Source: UBA2277 sp035477615
GTDB taxonomy: Bacteria; Patescibacteriota; Microgenomatia; UBA1400; MFAQ01
Assembly (NCBI GenBank): GCA_035477615.1
Contig: DATIKJ010000028.1
Coordinates: 1 to 29,312, forward strand
Direction of reading: 5' to 3'
Length of the DNA stretch: 29,312 nt
This document shows positions 23,743 through 28,950 of this stretch, one piece after another. Every line of letters begins with the position of its first letter. Position 1 is the stretch's first letter. The notes below the pieces were generated by a model. The model had not been told where the DNA came from. It searched no databases and saw only the letters and a program-made list of their open reading frames with translations. The translations under genes were made by a program, and so were the position numbers.

Positions 23743-23748
23743 ATTTTA
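23743..23748 (-). promoter_or_regulatory. -10 box of tRNA-Arg
   Basis: TAAAAT on the minus strand lies 8 nt before the tRNA. It is one arm of the inverted repeat GTATTTTA (23741-23748) / TAAAATAC (23771-23778). The other arm is the -10 of the divergent tRNA-Lys. Confidence 0.5.
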
Positions 23749-23770
23749 ACTTATTGATAGGTGTAGATGG

Positions 23771-23776
23771 TAAAAT
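23771..23776 (+). promoter_or_regulatory. -10 box of tRNA-Lys
   Basis: TAAAAT lies 10 nt upstream of the tRNA 5' end, diverging from the tRNA-Arg -10. No consensus -35 is found at 16-18 nt. Confidence 0.5.
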
Positions 23777-23786
23777 ACTCATGTTT

Positions 23787-23860
23787 GGGTCAGTAGCTCA
23801 GTCGGTTAGAGCACCTGCCTCTTAAGTAGGGTGTCCCGGGTTCGAGTCCCGGCTGACCCA
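23787..23860 (+). tRNA. tRNA-Lys (CTT)
   Basis: This is a 74-nt cloverleaf. The acceptor is GGGTCAG/CTGACCC, with discriminator A and no encoded CCA. The D-arm is GCTCAGTCGGTTAGAGC. The anticodon stem CCTGC/GTAGG (one G-T) carries loop CTCTTAA, anticodon CTT (Lys, AAG). The T-arm is CCGGG-TTCGAGT-CCCGG. The last 15 nt and the next two bases are duplicated 146 bp downstream, at the end of element D. Confidence 0.96.
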
Positions 23861-23871
23861 CAGTTATGGAA

Positions 23872-23898
23872 TTTCGCCTTTATGGCGTAGTTTTATAA
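23872..23898 (+). terminator. Hairpin after tRNA-Lys
   Basis: CGCC (23875-23878) and GGCG (23884-23887) close a TTTAT loop, followed by TAGTTTTATAATT. The stem is short but the apical CCTTTATGG matches the hairpin after tRNA-Leu. It lies between the tRNA and element D. Confidence 0.55.
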
Positions 23899-23910
23899 TT
23901 GAGATTAATA

Positions 23911-23998
23911 CTGGGACGAGAAAGCCGGAAGCGCGACTGGCGCTGAGGCAGGTCATGAAGAATTTTCAGTAGAAAATTACTGAATGACGATGTCCCGG
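23911..23998 (+). ncRNA. Structured element D, downstream of tRNA-Lys
   Basis: This is the plus-strand member of the A-D family. P1 is CTGGGAC/GTCCCGG. P2 is GCC-GGA-AGCGC-GACTG-GCGCT-GA-GGC. P3/P4 is GTCAT-GAAG-AATTTTC, loop AGTA, then GAAAATT-ACTGA-ATGAC. Compared with A-C nearly every stem base pair is changed yet pairing is kept, while GGA/GA and GAAG/ACTGA are unchanged. It is preceded by TTGAGAT plus TAATA, the same box as in A and C. Its 3' strand runs on into a copy of the tRNA-Lys 3' end. Confidence 0.63.
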
Positions 23999-24008
23999 CT
24001 GACCCACA
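23992..24008 (+). repeat. 17-bp direct repeat of the tRNA-Lys 3' end
   Basis: GTCCCGGCTGACCCACA here is identical to 23846-23862, the T-stem and acceptor end of tRNA-Lys. Allowing one mismatch, the match extends four more bases. Such tRNA-end duplications are typical attachment-site scars of tRNA-targeting elements, but here the enclosed segment is only about 130 bp. Confidence 0.92.
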
Positions 24009-24015
24009 TTTAAAT

Positions 24016-24037
24016 ACTCACTACAAAGGCGAGTTTT
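24016..24037 (+). terminator. Possible terminator downstream of element D
   Basis: ACTC-A-C (24016-24021) pairs with G-C-GAGT (24029-24034), with one mismatch and a 7-nt loop, and is followed by TTTT. The rest of 24038-24110 is AT-rich with no gene. Confidence 0.4.
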
Positions 24038-24110
24038 ACAAAATGTTATTTATTGTAGGATTATAAAGATGAGAGTGCAGTAAGATGTTTTTCGTATATA
24101 TTGGATAATA

Positions 24111-25367
24111 GTGAAATTATTGGTATTTACATATGCACCTGCTGGTTTAGGACATTTACGAGTAACTGATGCTTTGGTCGATAGTAAACCAAAAAAATAT
24201 CCTTATATCATGTTGGGTTCGTATGATAGATTTATTACTTCTGTACACCGTTTTTTTAGTACAAATTTGATTGGTAAATGGATATTTACATCTTTTCAGT
24301 ATGGCATAATGGAAGATATTGGAACTGCGGTATATAGATGGATTTTGGTTGTTTCAAGTAGGGATATTTACTTACACCTAAAACAGATTCTTGATGAGAG
24401 AAGTGATGTGGATGAAGTCTGGGTGGTAGCTACTCATTTTGGAATGGCTCATCAGATTGGAGCTGTCAAAGAGCGACTAATGAAAGAAACAGGAAAGATT
24501 GTGAAGTTGGTAGTTCAAGTAACCGATGATACTTCACAACACATTTGGTGTATTAGGGGAGCAGACCTTACTTTTGTTCCTAGTCATATTACAAAAAATA
24601 AACTGGAAAGTTACGCGAAATGGAAGAAAATGGATTTGTTATTTGAAGTTATTCCCTATCCAATTTGTCCGGCACTGACTAAAAAACTGAGTGACTCGAG
24701 TTTAAGAAGTAAGGCTTTTTTATCATCAAACAAACAGATCAATATATCAGTACCCATTTCTGGTGCGGCGGTGGGCTTATCATTTGTTTCGAAGTTGATT
24801 TCATTAGTCACGAAAAAGTCAAGTAGATTTAAGTTTTGGGTATTGGCAAAAAAGTCTGTTTATACGGACATGTTTTTATCTACTTTGTCAAAGTTGCCCA
24901 ATGTAAAACTGGTTACTGGAAGAAATGACAACGAAATGATTAGTTTGTATGAATTGATGTATCAAGATAATTTGATGCATATGGAGATTACCAAGCCTAG
25001 CGAGCAAGCATTTAAGGCAATTTTGCCTCCAAATCTTGTTGGTGGAAGCATTTTGTTGTTTTCATCTCCCGTTGGAAGGCAAGAATATGAGAATATTGAT
25101 TTTTTAGAGAGACAGGGATTAATGCCTCGGTCAAATTATAGTGGGAAAGTGAATAAAGATTTTCTGGATAGTGTACCTCGAGCAGTTCGATTGTCAAATG
25201 ATCCAAAAATTGCGGCGGATTTTATTCTTTGGGGTTTAAAGTCTGGACTGTTTTCAAAAATGAGTTCATCAAAATATAAATTTACAGATAGTACTCTATC
25301 ATCTGGTGAGGTTGGTTCAGAAGGTGCAAATGAGTTTTGGAAGAAGACGATAAGGTATTTTGGTTGA
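24111..25367 (+). CDS. GT-B-type glycosyltransferase-like protein (MGDG synthase/UgtP-like)
   Basis: This is a 418-residue protein without signal peptide. The N-terminus MKLLVFTYAPAGLGH has the Gly-rich loop (residues 11-15) of MurG/MGDG-synthase-like enzymes. The segment VWVVATHFGMAHQIGAVKER ... VVQVTDDTSQHIWCIRGADL mirrors the 'THPF...VVTD...HPLW...VD' block of diacylglycerol glycosyltransferases. The C-terminal half shows a weaker donor-site region (ISGAAVGLSF, ..ITKPSEQAFKAILPP). It probably acts on a lipid at the cytoplasmic membrane face. Donor and acceptor are unknown. It starts with GTG, is monocistronic, and lies about 100 nt downstream of element D. Confidence 0.6.
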   Translation: MKLLVFTYAPAGLGHLRVTDALVDSKPKKYPYIMLGSYDRFITSVHRFFSTNLIGKWIFTSFQYGIMEDIGTAVYRWILVVSSRDIYLHLKQILDERSDVDEVWVVATHFGMAHQIGAVKERLMKETGKIVKLVVQVTDDTSQHIWCIRGADLTFVPSHITKNKLESYAKWKKMDLLFEVIPYPICPALTKKLSDSSLRSKAFLSSNKQINISVPISGAAVGLSFVSKLISLVTKKSSRFKFWVLAKKSVYTDMFLSTLSKLPNVKLVTGRNDNEMISLYELMYQDNLMHMEITKPSEQAFKAILPPNLVGGSILLFSSPVGRQEYENIDFLERQGLMPRSNYSGKVNKDFLDSVPRAVRLSNDPKIAADFILWGLKSGLFSKMSSSKYKFTDSTLSSGEVGSEGANEFWKKTIRYFG

Positions 25368-25393
25368 CATAATAGTAAAAGGAGTGGTATTGT
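25364..25393 (+). promoter_or_regulatory. Candidate promoter of the Nudix gene
   Basis: TTGACA (25364-25369) overlaps the stop codon of the upstream gene. After 18 nt, TATTGT (25388-25393) lies 9 nt before the ATG, implying a leader of about 3 nt. GGAG at 25381 is too far from the ATG to act as a Shine-Dalgarno. Confidence 0.5.
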
Positions 25394-25402
25394 TAGTGTA
25401 AT

Positions 25403-26083
25403 ATGGACACGAAAGAGACATACGATGCGTCAAAGTTTGAAAAACCTTCGGTGACGGTTGATGTGCTATTTTTTACGATTAAGGAAGGTATGTTACAGGT
25501 TTTATTGATCAAACGAGCTGCGTGGCCATATGATAGTAAATGGGCTTTACCTGGTGGTTTTGTAAGGATGAATGAAAGTTTAGATGAGGCAGCTCAAAGA
25601 GAAATATGTGAAGAGTGTGGAGTAAAAAATTTGTATTTGGAGCAGCTTTATACTTTTGGGGATCCAAAACGTGATCCAAGAACACGTGTAATTACAGTTG
25701 CTTATTACGCCTTAGCTCCAAGTACAGAGATAAAAGAAGTTCAGGAAGAAGAAGTAAGAGAGGCAAAGTATTTTTCAATTAATGACTTACCAAAACTAGC
25801 ATTTGACCACAAAGTCATAATTGAAAAAGGATTTGAAAGGTTAAAGAGTAAGCTGGGTTATAGTAATATCGTTTTTGGTTTACTCCCAAAGACATTTCCC
25901 CTATCTGAAGTACAAAAGATATATGAAATAATTTATGGTCGAAGTATAGATAAACGGAATTTTAGAAAATGGATACTATCATCTGGTTTGGTTGTTTCCA
26001 CGGACAAGAAGTCGGCTGGTTTGGCCCATAGGCCAGCATTGTTGTATAGATTTGTTAAGAATGAGGTGGTGACGTTTAAATAA
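25403..26083 (+). CDS. Nudix hydrolase with C-terminal winged-helix (NrtR-like)
   Basis: This is a 226-residue protein. The Nudix domain (about 15-150) has a complete Nudix box G52-x5-E58-x7-R66-E67-x2-E70-E71-x-G73-V74, so hydrolase activity on a nucleoside diphosphate derivative is likely kept. The C-terminal 70 residues (PLSEVQKIYEIIYGRSIDKR, then FRKWILSSGLVV) match the winged-helix of NrtR-type regulators, which sense ADP-ribose and control NAD genes. No NAD gene is nearby, so its target is unclear. The region after the stop (26084-26397) has no gene but holds element C and hairpins. Confidence 0.88.
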   Translation: MDTKETYDASKFEKPSVTVDVLFFTIKEGMLQVLLIKRAAWPYDSKWALPGGFVRMNESLDEAAQREICEECGVKNLYLEQLYTFGDPKRDPRTRVITVAYYALAPSTEIKEVQEEEVREAKYFSINDLPKLAFDHKVIIEKGFERLKSKLGYSNIVFGLLPKTFPLSEVQKIYEIIYGRSIDKRNFRKWILSSGLVVSTDKKSAGLAHRPALLYRFVKNEVVTFK

Positions 26084-26129
26084 TTTTTTGTCTCTTGTAG
26101 TAACAAATAATATTTTTAAGTTGAAGATA

Positions 26130-26136
26130 TGGGGTG
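26130..26136 (-). repeat. Short direct repeat beyond element C
   Basis: TGGGGTG here repeats at 26285-26291 (minus: CACCCCA). The minus-strand contexts, GTCAGC-CACCCCA and GTTGAG-CACCCCA, are also alike. By analogy with D this may be a duplicated tRNA 3' end, but the exact match is only 7 bp. Confidence 0.4.
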
Positions 26137-26141
26137 GCTGA

Positions 26142-26234
26142 CCGGGGATCGCCGTAAACTAAAATCCTTTGGATTTTGTTTTCGGCCCGACTCACCAGGT
26201 TCGTTACGAAACTGGTTCCGTCATTCTCCCCCGG
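26142..26234 (-). ncRNA. Structured element C, at the edge of the accessory region
   Basis: This is the fourth family member, minus strand. P1 is CCGGGG/CCCCGG. P2 is GAC-GGA-ACCAG, an inner TTCG/CGAA hairpin, then CTGGT-GA-GTC. P3/P4 is GCCG-A-AAAC-AAAATCC, loop AAA, then GGATTTT-A-GTTT-A-CGGC. Here the GA internal loop of the P3 arm is replaced by paired A-T, but the bulged A is kept. A TTGAGAC box (26245-26239) precedes it. The 3' end CGATCCCCGGTCAGCCA reads like a tRNA T-loop-to-acceptor end. No intact tRNA is adjacent. Confidence 0.6.
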
Positions 26235-26250
26235 TATTGTCTCAATAAAT

Positions 26251-26279
26251 AATAAATCCACCACAAGGGCGGATTTATT
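26251..26279 (-). terminator. Hairpin upstream of element C
   Basis: AATAAATCC (26251-26259) pairs with GGATTTATT (26271-26279), with extra CC/GG pairing inside around TTGT on the minus strand, followed by ATTTATTG. It takes the place of the terminator hairpin that separates tRNA and element in A, B and D. Confidence 0.65.
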
Positions 26280-26284
26280 ATTCT

Positions 26285-26336
26285 TGGGGTGCTCAACGAT
26301 GAGCTCCTAGAACCGATTATACAAGAAATCACCACC
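26285..26336 (-). other. Folded tRNA-like relic or small hairpin RNA upstream of element C
   Basis: On the minus strand GGGTG at the start can pair with CACCC at the end. GATT/AATC form a small arm, and GGAGCTCA-TCGT-TGAGCACC (26307-26288) is an 8-bp hairpin with one mismatch. The last two stems compete for the same bases. The piece is too short and lacks a T-loop, so it is not a working tRNA. Its end lies about 50 nt before element C, where the other copies have a tRNA 3' end, which suggests a decayed tRNA or an unrelated hairpin. TATAAT (26321-26316) is inside it. Confidence 0.35.
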
Positions 26337-26360
26337 CTATATAAGGTATTCGGTCACAAG

Positions 26361-26391
26361 AACTACGCTTTTGCAACGGTGTAGTTTTTTT
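26361..26391 (+). terminator. Terminator or attenuator just before the first accessory gene
   Basis: AACTAC (26361-26366) pairs with GTAGTT (26381-26386), followed by a run of T to 26391. It ends 6 nt before the ATG at 26398, so a transcript entering from upstream would have to read through it to express that gene. Confidence 0.65.
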
Positions 26392-26397
26392 ATTGCT

Positions 26398-27054
26398 ATG
26401 AAACAAACCCAAATCAAAACTACTAATTCTGAAATATCTAAAACAGATGATCCACTTGGAGTTGATGTAATTGCTAATGCAGACGGCGCGGACGAATTAC
26501 AAAAAGCTTTTGATGTAGCCAGTGCCACTTTCCAAAATACCTTTGATCACCAACCTCTATTGAAATTGCAGGAAATAGCAAAGGAAATAGAATCTGGCTC
26601 TATGGGCGAGGATGCCATTAAGAGATTTATCGACAAATTTCAGGAAGTTACGATGATAGATGGCGTTGCAAACGGTAAGGTAGTTGAGGGGTCGGTTAAT
26701 AACTGGCACCAAAAACACGTGATTAGGCTTAGAAAGCAACTTATATTGGAACATGAAGCGAGAACTGCCTCCGAGTTAATGATTATTGATCTCGCAATTA
26801 ATGCTTATTTTAGAAGTCTTCAAACGTCAAAGGTTTACAGCAGCCTTATGCAGAACAAAGATGGCACGGTGAATTACGACCAATTAAAGATAAACATGCT
26901 AAAAGAGCTTGGCAAGCAAATCGAAACCGCAAGTAAACATTTCACTTCAGCCATAACTTTACTAAAAGAGATGAAACAACCGCGAATCAATATAAAGGTA
27001 AATTCAAAGCAAGCATTTGTCGGTCAGAACCAACAATTTAATAAGAACGCTTAA
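26398..27054 (+). CDS. Unrecognised 218-residue helical protein
   Basis: No family is recognised. The frame is open from 26371, but the ATG at 26398 is taken because the earlier part lies in the terminator hairpin. There is no signal or membrane segment. It appears mostly helical: a polar N-terminal tail, a region around 30-85, a basic stretch WHQKHVIRLRKQLI, then EHEARTASELMIIDLAINAY, which stands out as the likely conserved core. A Gln/Asn-rich tail (VGQNQQFNKNA) ends it. The next gene follows after 18 nt. Codon use is less AT-biased than in the left part, consistent with acquired DNA. Confidence 0.65.
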   Translation: MKQTQIKTTNSEISKTDDPLGVDVIANADGADELQKAFDVASATFQNTFDHQPLLKLQEIAKEIESGSMGEDAIKRFIDKFQEVTMIDGVANGKVVEGSVNNWHQKHVIRLRKQLILEHEARTASELMIIDLAINAYFRSLQTSKVYSSLMQNKDGTVNYDQLKINMLKELGKQIETASKHFTSAITLLKEMKQPRINIKVNSKQAFVGQNQQFNKNA

Positions 27055-27072
27055 TGATTTCGGAAAAATTTT

Positions 27073-27426
27073 ATGAATAAGTTATCTGTTGAGGATTGTC
27101 AAAAATTATCAATTTTATTCCTAGAATCATCTTCTCGAGCTCAATCGCCAATCGAGGTAAACAATCAGTTAATTGAATTGACGTGGTCTAAGTGTAACTA
27201 TGGCGGTGAGAGGGTATGGTTTTTATGTCCCGCTTGTAACAAACGAATTGGAACACTCTACCGCAAACCATTAAGCGATATTTTCTTATGCCGTCATTGC
27301 CTTAACTTAACCTACAACCTTAGAAAATATCATCGAGCGCCTCAAGAAGCAGCGATTAAAGCTGTAAATAGAATGCGAAAAGCTGAAAGTGCGCCACATG
27401 GCACATTTGAAGCAACAAAGCTGTAG
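27073..27426 (+). CDS. Small zinc-ribbon protein of unknown function
   Basis: This is a 117-residue soluble protein. After an N-terminal segment (about 1-45) comes RVWFLCPACNKRIGTLY, then FLCRHCLNLTYNLRKYH. The C-x2-C ... C-x2-C pattern should bind one zinc ion. Similar ribbons with 'LCRHC..LTY' appear in proteins of phages and mobile elements as I recall them, but I cannot name a family. Together with the preceding gene it may form a two-gene unit of mobile origin. Confidence 0.65.
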   Translation: MNKLSVEDCQKLSILFLESSSRAQSPIEVNNQLIELTWSKCNYGGERVWFLCPACNKRIGTLYRKPLSDIFLCRHCLNLTYNLRKYHRAPQEAAIKAVNRMRKAESAPHGTFEATKL

Positions 27427-27490
27427 CAAATATCTTTCCAATTCTGTAAAATATGGAAGTAAGTATAAGATATACTAAGGTAAGATTAAT

Positions 27491-28078
27491 ATGAAAAACG
27501 CAATCATCTTTCATGGTACAGGGTGTACGCCTAATTCTTATTGGTTTCCAAAAACTAAAGATTTTCTTGAAAACCTTGGTTATGACGTTTGGGTTCCCCA
27601 ACTTCCCGATGCGGACAACCCAGTGCTTTCGAAATGGTTGCCAGTTGCTCTAAGTGGAAAATATAACGAAGAGACAATAATCATCGGTCATTCAGCTGGT
27701 GGCCCGTTAGTTTTAAGCGTTTTGGAAAATATAAACGTCACCATTCATAAAGCAGTAATGGTTGCTGGATTTGCTAGAAAACTTCGTGGGGACAAAGAAA
27801 CTCAACCCATTCTTCAACCAGAATATAACTGGGATAAAATCAAAAAGGCTGCAAAGGATATTATCTACATAAATTCTCAAGATGACCCTTGGACCATTGA
27901 CCAGGAAGAAGGTTTGTATATGTGGAAGAAGACAGGTGGCACTTTAATTTGTCGAGAAGGTGAAGGACATATGGGATCAGATAGTTTTCACCAACCATAT
28001 ACTAGTTTCCCATTACTAGAAAAATTGCTTGAAGTTAAATACACTCGTTCATCGATAGATGGCTCAGATAAATTATGA
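27491..28078 (+). CDS. RBBP9/YdeN-type alpha/beta hydrolase
   Basis: This is a 195-residue single-domain serine hydrolase. FHGTGCTPNSYWFP forms the first strand and oxyanion region. The nucleophile elbow is G66-H67-S68-A69-G70, the acidic residue lies in SQDDPWT and the catalytic His in EGEGHMG. Length and motif order fit the RBBP9/YdeN family. The natural substrate is unknown. AAGG lies about 10 nt before the ATG. A TATACT box (27471-27476) and a TTCCA/TGGAA inverted repeat precede it. It overlaps the next gene by ATGA. Confidence 0.85.
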   Translation: MKNAIIFHGTGCTPNSYWFPKTKDFLENLGYDVWVPQLPDADNPVLSKWLPVALSGKYNEETIIIGHSAGGPLVLSVLENINVTIHKAVMVAGFARKLRGDKETQPILQPEYNWDKIKKAAKDIIYINSQDDPWTIDQEEGLYMWKKTGGTLICREGEGHMGSDSFHQPYTSFPLLEKLLEVKYTRSSIDGSDKL

Positions 28079-28950
28079 AATATCCAGTTGTGTCAATAAA
28101 AACAACAGACGGACTAGATCTCGAAGGATTATTCTTTGAGCCTGAGAACCACACTGATTTAATTAAGATTCACATTCATGGTACTTCGGGGAGTTTCTTC
28201 TTTAACAACTATTATGAGAGATTAATTAGCTCTTCCCTCGATTTGGGTATTTCTCATCTCACCACAAACAACAGGGGCGCAGGAGTTTATGAGGTTGAAA
28301 AAGGAACAGTGTCTCATGGCGCTTCCCTTGAAAAGTTTGAGGATTGTGTCCAAGATATCGATTCCTGGATAGAGTTTGCCCTAGCCAAAGGATACAAACG
28401 CATAATTCTTGAAGGCCATAGTTTTGGTACTGAAAAATCAGTTTACTACATGAACAGAGGCAACCACGCAGATAAAGTGGTCGCAGTAATCCTGATGGGT
28501 TTTTCTGACAATGTTGGTACTCAGCAAAAGTTCGAGAAAAAGATTGGCCACAGTTATTTTGACGAAGCTAATGCTTTGGTTAAACAAGGTAAAGGAGAAT
28601 ATTTACTTGCAGATATGGGTGGTTTGGCTGGCGAAATGCCTATTAGTGCCCAAACATACCTTAACTTTTTTTCTCCAGATTCAGAAAACTCCAAAGCCTT
28701 ACCGTTGAGACAAGGGAAAGATTTGAAGTTCTTCCAAAATATAAAAGTCCCAGTGCTTGGCGTTATTGGCGATAATTATGACGGCGAGTACACAATTATT
28801 CCCATTGAAGATGCTGTTGAACTACTAAAATCGGAAAACAAGCTAGCAGAGGCATACAAGATTAAAAGCTGTGATCACGGCTTTAATGGCAAAGAGCAGG
28901 AAGTAGTTGAGGTGATTACCGACTTTCTTAAAAGGAGGGTCCTGTCATGA
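28075..28950 (+). CDS. Alpha/beta hydrolase
   Basis: This is a 291-residue cytoplasmic serine hydrolase. The early strand-turn is IHGTSGSFFFNNYYERL. The nucleophile elbow is G114-H115-S116-F117-G118, an acidic residue lies in VLGVIGDNYDGEY, and the late His is in SCDHGFNG. It resembles DUF1749/YdjP-like esterase families more than lipases, but the substrate cannot be read from the sequence. It is translationally coupled on both sides (ATGA overlaps), giving a three-gene hydrolase-hydrolase-reductase unit. Confidence 0.82.
   Translation: MKYPVVSIKTTDGLDLEGLFFEPENHTDLIKIHIHGTSGSFFFNNYYERLISSSLDLGISHLTTNNRGAGVYEVEKGTVSHGASLEKFEDCVQDIDSWIEFALAKGYKRIILEGHSFGTEKSVYYMNRGNHADKVVAVILMGFSDNVGTQQKFEKKIGHSYFDEANALVKQGKGEYLLADMGGLAGEMPISAQTYLNFFSPDSENSKALPLRQGKDLKFFQNIKVPVLGVIGDNYDGEYTIIPIEDAVELLKSENKLAEAYKIKSCDHGFNGKEQEVVEVITDFLKRRVLS

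Noticed and set aside
26142..26234. Hammerhead ribozyme in element C (TGGTGAGTC ... GGCCGAAAA resembles CUGAUGA...GAAA).
   Set aside because: The CUGANGA core is not present, GAAA is not in the same place in A, B or D, and no matching cleavage stem can be drawn.
21123..26234. CRISPR array or simple dispersed repeat for the four elements.
   Set aside because: Copies are singletons 1.2-2.3 kb apart, on both strands and similar in structure more than in sequence. There is no repeat-spacer pattern and no cas gene.
26285..26336. Functional tRNA upstream of element C.
   Set aside because: Only about 52 nt, no TTCRA T-loop, no D-arm, and the stems compete. Kept only as a possible relic.
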